A stretch of 64,000 nucleotides of DNA from DATKHR01 sp035510155 (GTDB lineage: Bacteria > Acidobacteriota > Vicinamibacteria > Vicinamibacterales > CAVVIG01). Below the pieces are notes generated by a model. That model was not told the DNA's origin. It was given only the letters and a program-made list of their open reading frames with translations, and searched no databases. The stretch lies in NCBI GenBank assembly GCA_035510155.1, contig DATKHR010000379.1:15497-79496 (forward strand). Reading direction: 5' to 3'. The position numbers and the translations under genes are program-made. Numbering within the stretch: the first letter of the stretch is position 1; each line of letters begins with the position of its first letter. Below are positions 9,022 through 17,209 of the stretch, in pieces.

Positions 9022-10239
9022 ATGCACGTTGCCATCGTGGGCGCGGGTCCGGCCGGTGCGTGGGCCGCCTATCAACTCGCGCGGCGCGGCGCGCGAGTGA
9101 CCATGTTCGATCACTCGCACCCGCGCGAAAAACCGTGTGGGGGCGGGGTCACCGGCCGCGCGCTCGCGCTCGTGGCCGGCGCGCTTGCGGAGGTGCCAGC
9201 CCGCGGCGGGCTCCGGCGCGGAGGGGTCTGCGGCGTGGGAAACAACGAGCTGCCGCTCGCTGTCGCGACGATCCGAACCGCGCGATTCACCGATTCGGTC
9301 AACAACACCCAGGCGGTCGTCCCCCTCGCAGAACGCGCACTCTTGGTCGCCAGCCGCTCGGCGTTCGATGCGGCGCTTCTGAACGCAGCCGTGCGTGCGG
9401 GCGCGTCACTCAACACCGCGCGCGTCGTCGACGTCACGATTGGCGCATCGTCAATCGACGTCCACACACGCGAGACGGCGTGGGCCGCCGACTTCCTCAT
9501 CGGTGCCGACGGCGCCAACAGCATCGTGCGTCGGCGTGCCGGCCGGCGCTTCAGTCGCGAACAGTTGTCGATGGCCACGGGGTTCTTTGCGCAGGGTGTC
9601 ACCAGCGACGAAATCGTCATCGAGATGGTCGCCGACCCGCCCGGATACATCTGGTCGTTTCCGCGCCCTGATCACCTGGCGATTGGCATCTGCGCCCAGG
9701 CGGATGCCGGCGCGCGGCCCGAGGCTCTCCGGGCGCGCGCCGCGGCGTGGGTCCGCGCGAGGCGCCTGGCGGACGGCGCGCCTCTCATCCCGTACTCGTG
9801 GCCGATTCCCTCGCTCGGTTCGCGCGACCTCGCGTCGCAACAGATTGCCGGGGCGCGCTGGTGCTTGGTGGGGGACGCCGCCGGCCTGGTCGATCCCATC
9901 ACACGCGAGGGTATTTACTTCGCGCTGGCGTCAGCGGGATGGGCGGCCGAGGCGATCACTGCCGGCGGCGACTGCGCGCGCGCGTATTGCGCGCGGGTGC
10001 GGACCGAAGCGGTCTCCGAGTTGTCCCGCGCCGCGCGCCTCAAAGCCGGATTCTTCCGTCCAGCGTTCACAACGTTGATGGTGGACGCCCTCGGCCACAG
10101 CGCCGCGATTCGCGCGGCAATGGCCGACCTCATTGCCGGGACCCAGACCTATCGCTCGTTAAAGTGGCGTCTGCTCAGAACATTCGAGCTCGGGTTCGCC
10201 CGCGCCCTCTACGCGAGCGCGTGGACTCGCACGGCGTGA
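9022..10239 (+). CDS. FAD-dependent oxidoreductase, geranylgeranyl reductase family
   Basis: The 405-residue protein opens with an FAD Rossmann motif (VGAGPAGAWAAYQLARRG, residues 6-23), then PREKPCGGGVTGRAL, and a second FAD motif WCLVGDAAGLVDPITREG near residue 280. This arrangement is that of geranylgeranyl reductase-like flavoproteins, which saturate prenyl chains of lipids or quinones. A GATAAT box ends 8 nt before the ATG, so the leader would be very short. The 3' end overlaps a convergent methyltransferase gene by 81 bp. The substrate cannot be read from sequence; ispH elsewhere in the window supplies isoprenoid precursors but is not linked. Confidence 0.85.
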   Translation: MHVAIVGAGPAGAWAAYQLARRGARVTMFDHSHPREKPCGGGVTGRALALVAGALAEVPARGGLRRGGVCGVGNNELPLAVATIRTARFTDSVNNTQAVVPLAERALLVASRSAFDAALLNAAVRAGASLNTARVVDVTIGASSIDVHTRETAWAADFLIGADGANSIVRRRAGRRFSREQLSMATGFFAQGVTSDEIVIEMVADPPGYIWSFPRPDHLAIGICAQADAGARPEALRARAAAWVRARRLADGAPLIPYSWPIPSLGSRDLASQQIAGARWCLVGDAAGLVDPITREGIYFALASAGWAAEAITAGGDCARAYCARVRTEAVSELSRAARLKAGFFRPAFTTLMVDALGHSAAIRAAMADLIAGTQTYRSLKWRLLRTFELGFARALYASAWTRTA

Positions 10240-10962
10240 GGGTCTGCTCGGAAGCTCCGCGCCGCCCGCCGGTGTCAGCCCTACTGACCGCGTGTTCAGA
10301 CGTTCCGCTTTCGTGAGCCGGAGCTCAAAGCCGATTCCGTTCGCGGCGATCTCACATCGGCCAAAACGGCTTTGCGCGACCATCCGCTCGAGTTGTTCCC
10401 TGGTGTACGCGCGCTTCAACAGCAGCAATCGAAACGTCCAGCGGGTCATCAGGGCGTTGAGCGCCGAAAGGCCCATGTGGCGTATCTCGAGATCGATGTC
10501 TTCGTGCGACGCGTCCTTCCGCAGGTCGAAGACCGAGGCCCCGCCTCCGGGTCGCAGGACTCTGTGCATCTCGTTGAGCGCGCCGACCGGATCGCTGAAG
10601 TTCTTGAACGCCGCCGTGCAGACGACGAAGTCGAACGCCGCGTCGGCAAACGGCATCTGCGCCGCGTTGCCGCGGCGGATGTCGACGGGAACGCCGGCCT
10701 TCCGAGCGCGCTCGCGTGCAATCCTGACGAACGACTCGCTGATATCGAGCCCCGTCACTCTGTAACCGCGCGTGGCCAGCTCGATCGCCAGGTACCCGGG
10801 TCCGGGCGCGACCTCGAGCACGTCGCCGCCGGGACGCGCGCGCTCGGCCACAAGTCGAGCCGTCTCCGTGAATCGCCTCAGATCCCGGCCGGTATTCTGC
10901 GTGTACCACGTGGCAATCGCGCCTTCCATCCCGATTCCCTTGTAGGCCTTTGCCGCGGTCAT
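10159..10962 (-). CDS. Class I SAM-dependent methyltransferase
   Basis: The 267-residue protein carries the SAM-binding motif I EVAPGPGYLAIELA (about residues 50-63), motif II GLDISESFV, NAAQMPFADAAFDFVV (post-II) and HRVLRPGG, the pattern of UbiE/UbiG-like methyltransferases. The conserved part ends near residue 220; the last 45 residues are Arg/Pro/Ala-rich and are encoded in the overlap with the convergent flavoprotein gene, so they may be accidental extension. GGAGGG precedes the ATG. It is transcribed divergently from a TetR-family regulator, which is likely its repressor. Substrate unknown. Confidence 0.85.
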   Translation of the reverse strand: MTAAKAYKGIGMEGAIATWYTQNTGRDLRRFTETARLVAERARPGGDVLEVAPGPGYLAIELATRGYRVTGLDISESFVRIARERARKAGVPVDIRRGNAAQMPFADAAFDFVVCTAAFKNFSDPVGALNEMHRVLRPGGGASVFDLRKDASHEDIDLEIRHMGLSALNALMTRWTFRLLLLKRAYTREQLERMVAQSRFGRCEIAANGIGFELRLTKAERLNTRSVGLTPAGGAELPSRPSRRASPRARVEGAGEPELECSEQTPL

Positions 10963-11035
10963 CTGACCCTCCAGTCTCCGAAAACCAGTATGTGTGTGTC
11001 CAAATGCCGAGCGCGCGTGAACGTCGTACCCATTT

Positions 11036-11050
11036 GCTAACGACGTTAGC
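11036..11050. promoter_or_regulatory. Probable TetR-family operator
   Basis: GCTAAC, 3 nt, GTTAGC is a perfect-arm palindrome of 15 bp in the gap between the divergent methyltransferase and tetR-family genes. A second palindrome, TTGACTAGTCAA, follows at 11066-11077. The position fits autorepression and control of the methyltransferase. Confidence 0.65.
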
Positions 11051-11092
11051 TTAGTGCCAACACTGTTGACTAGTCAAGCCCGCGTTGCTACG

Positions 11093-11839
11093 ATGCCCCG
11101 CGGCAGCCACAAGCCACGTGGGCCTGGTGAGCGCATGAGCATCGTTCCGTTTCGCAAGGCCGAGCGCCGTCGGAAGCGCCAGCCGCTCGATCAAGCCCAG
11201 GTGGTGCGGGCGGCTCTCGTCCTGCTCGACGAAGTCGGACTGGACGAGTTGACGATGCGCCGGCTGGCCGAGGGGCTCGGTGTCAAGGCGGCATCCTTGT
11301 ATCGCCACGTCCGAAACAAAGATGAGTTGCTGGCGTTGCTTGGCGACGAGATCAGCGCCGAGATCCCGCTCCCCCGCTCGTCCGGGACCTGGCGGGAGCA
11401 GTTGACGGAGAGCGCCTGGAACGTGCGGAAGGGATTGCTCGCCCACCGCGATGCCGCCCGGGTTCTCGCCGGCACGCCACCGGCGGGGCCGCGGCGCCTG
11501 CGGCACATCGAGGCGGTTTTGCGGATCCTGAGGGCCACGGGTCTGAGGGACCGGGATGTGGCCCACGCCGCGTATCACCTGAACAACTTCGTGACGGAAT
11601 TTGCCGCCGATGAAGGGCGGCTCGCTCGGTGGGCTGCGCTCGCGGGCTCGAGCCGACGGAAAATCCTCGCGGAGGCCCGCCGTCAATTCAAATCGCTCCC
11701 GGCCGACGAGTACCCGACCATCGTCGCCCTTGCGGATCATCTGACGACCGACGCTCAGGACGAGCTCTTTCGATTCGGCATCGACATGTGCCTGCGCGGG
11801 ATCCAGGCGCTCGTGAAGCGCGGGGCCCGACAAGGCTGA
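11093..11839 (+). CDS. TetR/AcrR-family transcriptional regulator
   Basis: From the ATG at 11093 the protein has 248 residues. A helix-turn-helix domain (LDQAQVVRAALVLLDEVG, then LTMRRLAEGLGVKAASLYRHVRNKDELL) spans about residues 28-78, and the rest is helical and fits the TetR class C-terminal ligand domain (TetR_C). An open frame begins earlier at GTG 11054, but that would place the palindrome 11066-11077 inside the coding region; ATG 11135 is another candidate. It faces the methyltransferase gene and probably represses both. The inducer is unknown. Confidence 0.88.
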   Translation: MPRGSHKPRGPGERMSIVPFRKAERRRKRQPLDQAQVVRAALVLLDEVGLDELTMRRLAEGLGVKAASLYRHVRNKDELLALLGDEISAEIPLPRSSGTWREQLTESAWNVRKGLLAHRDAARVLAGTPPAGPRRLRHIEAVLRILRATGLRDRDVAHAAYHLNNFVTEFAADEGRLARWAALAGSSRRKILAEARRQFKSLPADEYPTIVALADHLTTDAQDELFRFGIDMCLRGIQALVKRGARQG

Positions 11840-11876
11840 GAGGCGCGCGTTCGCCGAAGCCAGCAGTCGGCTGCCC

Positions 11877-12725
11877 TCAGCGACCAACATAGCCGTCGCG
11901 CGCCCTGACCCGCAGGTTCGGACGATGGACACGCACGTCGATGGCATGCCATCCGGGACGCCGGCCGGCGTTTTCGGCTGGAGCGTATCCAATCAAATAC
12001 TGCACCCGCAGCTCGCGCGCCAGGCCCACCAACGCGTCATCGAGCCGCTTCGGATCGGTGACGAACAGCGAGCGGCCGCCCGTCACCCCGGCGAGCTCCG
12101 CGAAGATCGGAGGTCGATGCTTCGCGAGCGCGACCGGATACACCAGGACGTCGCTGCGCCGGGCGAGATCGATAAGATCGGCCGCCTTCGTGTCGCTCCC
12201 GCGGTCGTCGCCGTCGGAGAGAAGAAGCAGGGCGCGCCGGCCGCGACGTCCGTGCACCAGGTCGATGGCCTTCACGGTCGCGTCGTACAGCGGGGTCGTT
12301 CCCCACGGACCGATCACCTCCCACGGCGTTCTCACCGCGTCTCGCGCGGGAGTGGGCGGTGTGACGGTCTCTATCTCGCTGCCGATTGCAACAACCGTCA
12401 CTTCATCTTCGTCGCGCAAGGCTTGGATGAAGGCCACGGCAGCCCGCTTGGCGAGCGCGAGACGCTCACCCGACATGCTGAAGCTGCGATCGATCGCCAC
12501 GACGACCGACAGGGGGAACTCGCCCGGTGCAAACACGGTAATACGCTCCGCGACGCCATCTTCCGATACCTCGAAGTCCGCGGCGGTCAGCCCGGCGACT
12601 GGTTCACCGCGTGCATCGGTGACCGTCGCGTACACCTCGACGAGGTCGACGCCGGAAGCGAATTGCGGCGCGCCAAGCCCGACCGCGAAGAGTGGTACAA
12701 TCAGGCCTTCAAGGAGCATCGCCAT
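11877..12725 (-). CDS. VWA domain protein (acidobacterial VWFA-related family)
   Basis: A 282-residue protein from ATG 12725 (or 12719). It has a hydrophobic export signal (LLEGLIVPLFAVGLGAP), an N-terminal domain with VYATVTDARGEPVAGLTAADF that is typical of the VWFA-related family common in Acidobacteriota, then a VWA domain with the metal site DRSFS at about 79-83 and further conserved stretches (LLLLSDGDDRGSDT). It is probably periplasmic or surface-exposed; partners are unknown. Its start codon overlaps that of the divergent tatA gene within the palindrome CCATGG (12722-12727). Confidence 0.82.
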   Translation of the reverse strand: MAMLLEGLIVPLFAVGLGAPQFASGVDLVEVYATVTDARGEPVAGLTAADFEVSEDGVAERITVFAPGEFPLSVVVAIDRSFSMSGERLALAKRAAVAFIQALRDEDEVTVVAIGSEIETVTPPTPARDAVRTPWEVIGPWGTTPLYDATVKAIDLVHGRRGRRALLLLSDGDDRGSDTKAADLIDLARRSDVLVYPVALAKHRPPIFAELAGVTGGRSLFVTDPKRLDDALVGLARELRVQYLIGYAPAENAGRRPGWHAIDVRVHRPNLRVRARDGYVGR

Positions 12726-12870
12726 GGGACGTGTCGGGCTGCCAGAGCTTCTCGTCATTCTGGCCATCGTCGTGATCATTTTCGGCGCCAACCGGCTGCC
12801 CGAGCTTGGCCGCGGCATCGGCAGCGCCATCAAGAATTTCAAAGACGGCATGAAGGACGGAAACCAGTAA
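12724..12870 (+). CDS. tatA: Minimal TatA/TatE twin-arginine translocase subunit
   Basis: The 48-residue protein has an N-terminal membrane helix (LPELLVILAIVVIIFG), the conserved FG hinge and an amphipathic helix (LPELGRGIGSAIKNFKDGMK), which is the whole functional core of TatA. The usual charged C-terminal tail is almost absent, so it is shorter than most family members. AAGGAG lies 7 nt before the ATG. An extended -10 (TGGTACAAT, 12693-12701) lies inside the divergent VWA gene. No tatB or tatC is in the window. Confidence 0.9.
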   Translation: MGRVGLPELLVILAIVVIIFGANRLPELGRGIGSAIKNFKDGMKDGNQ

Positions 12871-12902
12871 GCCCTCCCCCGAGCACCGTGCTCCGCCCGT
12901 CC

Positions 12903-14822
12903 TCAGAGCACGATGCGCGAGTCGCCCGACCGCCGGGTGACCCGTTCCCTGTCCAGGTACTCGAGCAGGGGAATCGCAAACTTCCGCGTCACGCCATACC
13001 GCTCCTTGAACGTGGCAACGTCGATCCGCGCCGGCGCCCCTTCCCTTTTCATCGCCGCCACGCTGGCCTTCAACTGCTCGAGTGCTTCTTCATGGAACCA
13101 GAGACTGTCGAGGCGCACGAGCACTCTCTGCCGCTGGAGGAGCCGGAGCATGCGGTCGGCGACCGCGCCGCTAACGCCCAGCTCCACGGCGAGCGCCGGC
13201 GGATCCGGCGGCTTCAGGCTGGCGGCGCGGTAAGCGCGCTCGATAGCCTCCTTCGCGCGTGATTCCTCCGGCGACAACGCGAGCTGATGGGTCGACAACG
13301 CGACCCGATCGCGCAAGGTAATCTTCCCGGCGCTCACCAGCTCCGCGAGAGCGTGCTCGAATACCCGTTGGTCGCCGCGACGGAAGCGTTGCGCCCGCAG
13401 CTCCTCGCGCGACACGCCCTCCGACAACGGCTGCGCGCGATGATGTTCGGCCAGTGCGGAGAGGATCGATTCCTCCAGGCGCACAAGCACGGCACGGTCG
13501 ACGAGTACCCCCTCGGCCGCGGCGATCAGGCCACCCTCGACCAGCTCGCGGACGCGCACCTCAAGCGCGGCGGGATCGACGCCGACCCTGCTCACGAGCG
13601 CCGATATGGGGAGTCCTGCAGGACCGGCATCGGCAACGAGCACCGCCGCTGCCCTTCGCTCCGACGTGCCGCGATCGGTTGAAGCCCCGTCGAACCCGAG
13701 CGCTCGGCAGCGGTCGGTCGCGGCCGCAGCGCGGATGCGATCGCGCGGCGGAAACGGATCGAGCACGACGCCGCCTGCAATCGTCACAGGCGGCGAGTAG
13801 GCCCGGAGAATGTATCGGTCGCCACGCGCAAGAACGGCCGGCGACTCGAGCCGGAGACGCGCGCATCCGTGGCCGCCCGGCTGGACCGTCGTCGCTTGCG
13901 GATCAATGATGCCCACGCGGCCCATCACTTCCGCCGTACCCTGATGAAACCGGACACGCGCGCCATGCTGGAGCGGCTTGGCCTCGCCGAGCACCTCAAT
14001 CGCGACGTCGACGACGCGAGTCTCAACAAACGCATCCGGCGTCACCAGACTCTGTCCGCGCGCGATCTCGTGAACGTCGATCCCGGCCAGGTTCACTGCG
14101 CACCGGTGCCCCGCGGTCGCCTCCGCAAACTTCAGGCCGTGCACCTGGACGCCCCGGACCTTCACGGGGCGCTGTCCGGGCGCGATCACCAGCTCCCGCT
14201 CCGCTGCGACTGTTCCGGAAACCAGCGTGCCGGTGACGACCGTCCCAAATCCCTTCATCGAAAAGACTCGATCGACCGGCAGCCGTGTCACGGTCGTCTG
14301 CGCGCGGCCGCGCACCCGCGCGCTCGCCTGCATCAGCGCCGCGCGCAGGTCATCGAGGCCGCTTCCGGTCCGCGCCGACACCGGGACGATCGGGGCGCCG
14401 TCGAGAAACGACCCCGCCACGAGCTCTCGCACCTCGAGCCGCGCCAGCTCGGTCATCTCCGCGTCGGCAAGATCGGCTTTCGAGAGCGCCACCAGCCCGG
14501 CCGGCACACGCAGCAGCCTGCAGATCTCAAAATGCTCGCGGGTCTGCGGCATCACCGACTCGTCCGCGGCGACGACGAGAACGACGAGGTCGATGCCGCC
14601 GACGCCGGCCAGCATGTTCTTGACGAATCGCTCATGGCCCGGAACGTCGACGAACGCCAGATGCAGGCCCTCGACTGTCGTATGGGCGAAACCGAGATCG
14701 ATGGTGATGCCTCGCGCCTTTTCCTCCTTGAGCCGGTCCGGATCGGTGCCGGTCAACGCCTGCACGAGCGCGCTCTTGCCGTGGTCGATGTGGCCCGCCG
14801 TTCCGACGATGACTGATTTCAT
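12903..14822 (-). CDS. selB: Selenocysteine-specific translation elongation factor SelB
   Basis: The 639-residue GTPase has G1 GHIDHGKS (10-17), the GITIDLGFA switch, G3 DVPGHE (59-64) and G4 SKAD (114-117), EF-Tu-like beta-barrel domains, and a C-terminal run of winged helices (ending TFKERYGVTRKFAIPLLEYLD), which bind the SECIS hairpin of selenoprotein mRNAs. It delivers Sec-tRNA to the ribosome at in-frame UGA. Length and domain order are normal. The ATG overlaps the rnr stop by 4 bp. No selA, selC, selD or obvious selenoprotein gene is present in this window. Confidence 0.96.
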   Translation of the reverse strand: MKSVIVGTAGHIDHGKSALVQALTGTDPDRLKEEKARGITIDLGFAHTTVEGLHLAFVDVPGHERFVKNMLAGVGGIDLVVLVVAADESVMPQTREHFEICRLLRVPAGLVALSKADLADAEMTELARLEVRELVAGSFLDGAPIVPVSARTGSGLDDLRAALMQASARVRGRAQTTVTRLPVDRVFSMKGFGTVVTGTLVSGTVAAERELVIAPGQRPVKVRGVQVHGLKFAEATAGHRCAVNLAGIDVHEIARGQSLVTPDAFVETRVVDVAIEVLGEAKPLQHGARVRFHQGTAEVMGRVGIIDPQATTVQPGGHGCARLRLESPAVLARGDRYILRAYSPPVTIAGGVVLDPFPPRDRIRAAAATDRCRALGFDGASTDRGTSERRAAAVLVADAGPAGLPISALVSRVGVDPAALEVRVRELVEGGLIAAAEGVLVDRAVLVRLEESILSALAEHHRAQPLSEGVSREELRAQRFRRGDQRVFEHALAELVSAGKITLRDRVALSTHQLALSPEESRAKEAIERAYRAASLKPPDPPALAVELGVSGAVADRMLRLLQRQRVLVRLDSLWFHEEALEQLKASVAAMKREGAPARIDVATFKERYGVTRKFAIPLLEYLDRERVTRRSGDSRIVL

Positions 14823-17203
14823 CGACCTCCGCGCCTCCGCTGGCGCTCCCGCCGGCCCGGCCTCGGCGCCCGCCGGCCGTTGGCCCGACGGGCGTGCTGA
14901 TCCCGGGGACCCCTTCCTCCAGGACCTTTGCCGTGACGGGGACGGTCGCTCCGCGACGCTCTGTCTCCCTGACGCACGCGGTCGAGAATCTCGACGAGGC
15001 CGAGATCGATCTGCCGGTGCTCCATGCTCACCCGAATGACCTGCACCTGGACTCTGTCGCCCAGCCGGTAGACCTTGTGGGTATTTTCCCCTCTCAGCAG
15101 ATGCCCGCTTTCGATGAAGCGGTAGTAATCATCCGCCATCGTTGAAACATGAACGAGCCCTTCGACGAAGTGCTCCACCAGCTCGACAAAGAGCCCGAAC
15201 GACGCCACGCCAACGACATAGCCCTCAAACTCATCGCCGACTTTGTCGGCCATGAACTTCACTTTTTTCCACTGGACGAGCTCACGCTCCGCGTCGTCCG
15301 CGCGCCGCTCCATCTCAGAAGTATGGCGGGCCGTTTCGGGCAGTTCTTCGACGAGCTCCTCTCTGAGCTCGGGCGTGATCGCCGCATGCCGCGCGGCGCG
15401 CAGCGTGCGATGGACCACGAGGTCGGGATACCGCCGAATGGGAGAAGTGAAATGCGTGTAGCTCGCCGCCGCAAGCCCGAAGTGCCCGAGATTCTCCGGC
15501 GCATAGCGCGCCTTCTGCATCGTTCGAAGCATGAGCAGGGCGATCGGCTTCTCTTCCGGCTTGCCGTGGATGCGTTCGACCAGCTTCTGAAAATGGCGCG
15601 GACGGAGCGCCGCCACCGGAGCCCCCAGGCTGTAGCCGAACCCGGAGATGAACTCTTCGAACTTCAAGACTTTCAACGGATCAGGATCTTCGTGCACCCG
15701 GTACAGAGTTGGCACCTTGTGCGCTTCCAGATATGACGCCACCGTCTCGTTCGCGAGCAGCATGAACTCTTCTATCAGTCTGTGCGCGACGTTGCGCTCG
15801 AGCGCAATGATGGCCTCGACTTTCCCGGCGTCGTCAATGACGACTTCGGCCTCATTCAGGTCGAAGTCGATCGATCCGCGCCGCCTGCGGGCGTCATTGA
15901 GAATCTGGAACAATTCCCGCATCAGCTCGAACATCGGCACCAGAGCCGCGTACTCCTTCAGCAGCTGGGGATCCCGGTTCGTCAGGATGCCGTTGACCGC
16001 GGTGTACGTCATCCGCGCGTCGCTGTTGATGACGCCGTCGTGGAACTCAGCGCGCACGACCTGACCCTGCCGGTTCACTTCCATCAGAGCCGATTGCACG
16101 AGCCGATCGACCTGCGGGTTCAAGCTGCACAAGCCGGTTGCAAGCTCCGATGGGAACATGTGAACGGCGCGCTCGGGGAAGTACACCGACGTCCCGCGCT
16201 CATACGCCTCGCGGGCGAGCGCGCTTCCTTCCTGCACGTAGTGCGAGACGTCGGCGATGTGAACACCGAGCCAGTAGTGCCCGTTCCGCAGTCGCTCAAT
16301 CGTGATCGCGTCGTCGAAATCGCGCGCGTGTTCGCCGTCGATTGTGACCGTGGGGACGGACCGGAAATCCGTGCGCCCGCGAACATCACGATCGGCGACG
16401 GCGGTCCCGAGACGCGTCGCCTCGTCGACCGCCTCCGGCGAGTGGACGTCGGGAATGCCGTGGGTGCGAATGATGATCTCGGTGTCGACGCCCGGCGCGT
16501 TGATGTCCCCGAGGACGTCGACCACGCGCCCCACCGCGCCCCGGGTCTGGGTAGGCCATCTCGTGAGCTCGACGACGACCATCTCGCCGGCCTCCGCGCC
16601 GCCCTCCTGGCCCGGCGGGATGAAGATGTCCATGAGCACGCGCCGATCGAAGGGGATCACGTAACCGATTCCGCTGTCCCGCACTGTGGTCGTCGACCGG
16701 GGCAGGTCGCCGCGGTCGTAGCGGCCGATGATGGACTGGTTCGCGCGCTCCAGGATTCGAATGACGCGCCCTTCGGCTCGCTTTCCGTCCTCGCCCATTC
16801 CGGGCGCGGCTGCCCCCTGGTTCATACGCTCCACGCGGACGACGACGCGGTCCCCGTGCATCGCCTCGTTGAGATGGGGTCCTGACACGTAGATGTCGCC
16901 GCCCGATCCGGCCGGCAGCGGCTCGCTGAGAAGGCGATCAACTGGTCGATCGGGCGCCACGAACCCATAGCCGGCGGGGTGCATCTGAAGACGGCCGACG
17001 TAGAGATCCATCTTCTCCGGAAGGCCGAATCGATGGCCCCGGATCTGAATGAGGTCGCCCGAGGAGACGAGCGACTTGACGTGCCGCTTGAACGACGTGC
17101 GCTCGTCGTGCGGCACCTTGAGAACTTGGATGAGCTCGCGCATGCCGGCCGGGTGGTGGACCCGGTCGCGCATCAGCGCGAGGACTTGATCCCGCGAAAA
17201 CAT
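14819..17203 (-). CDS. rnr: Ribonuclease R
   Basis: The 794-residue 3'-5' exoribonuclease has N-terminal cold-shock-like domains, a catalytic RNB domain with HARDFDDAI near residues 288-297 and a C-terminal S1 domain (GDEFEGYVVGVASFGLFVEL, about 655-735). It degrades structured RNA. The last 60 residues are Arg/Gly/Lys-rich (RHGKGPGGRGPRD), a basic tail seen in many RNase R proteins. It is 6 bp downstream of the glycerate kinase stop and overlaps selB by 4 bp, so the three genes probably share a transcript. Confidence 0.96.
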   Translation of the reverse strand: MFSRDQVLALMRDRVHHPAGMRELIQVLKVPHDERTSFKRHVKSLVSSGDLIQIRGHRFGLPEKMDLYVGRLQMHPAGYGFVAPDRPVDRLLSEPLPAGSGGDIYVSGPHLNEAMHGDRVVVRVERMNQGAAAPGMGEDGKRAEGRVIRILERANQSIIGRYDRGDLPRSTTTVRDSGIGYVIPFDRRVLMDIFIPPGQEGGAEAGEMVVVELTRWPTQTRGAVGRVVDVLGDINAPGVDTEIIIRTHGIPDVHSPEAVDEATRLGTAVADRDVRGRTDFRSVPTVTIDGEHARDFDDAITIERLRNGHYWLGVHIADVSHYVQEGSALAREAYERGTSVYFPERAVHMFPSELATGLCSLNPQVDRLVQSALMEVNRQGQVVRAEFHDGVINSDARMTYTAVNGILTNRDPQLLKEYAALVPMFELMRELFQILNDARRRRGSIDFDLNEAEVVIDDAGKVEAIIALERNVAHRLIEEFMLLANETVASYLEAHKVPTLYRVHEDPDPLKVLKFEEFISGFGYSLGAPVAALRPRHFQKLVERIHGKPEEKPIALLMLRTMQKARYAPENLGHFGLAAASYTHFTSPIRRYPDLVVHRTLRAARHAAITPELREELVEELPETARHTSEMERRADDAERELVQWKKVKFMADKVGDEFEGYVVGVASFGLFVELVEHFVEGLVHVSTMADDYYRFIESGHLLRGENTHKVYRLGDRVQVQVIRVSMEHRQIDLGLVEILDRVRQGDRASRSDRPRHGKGPGGRGPRDQHARRANGRRAPRPGRRERQRRRGGR

Positions 17204-17209
17204 GTGAAG

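Noticed and set aside
12881..12893. GAGCAC-C-GTGCTC palindrome between tatA and selB as a terminator
   Set aside because: A one-base loop and no T-run on either strand; the gap is only 32 bp.
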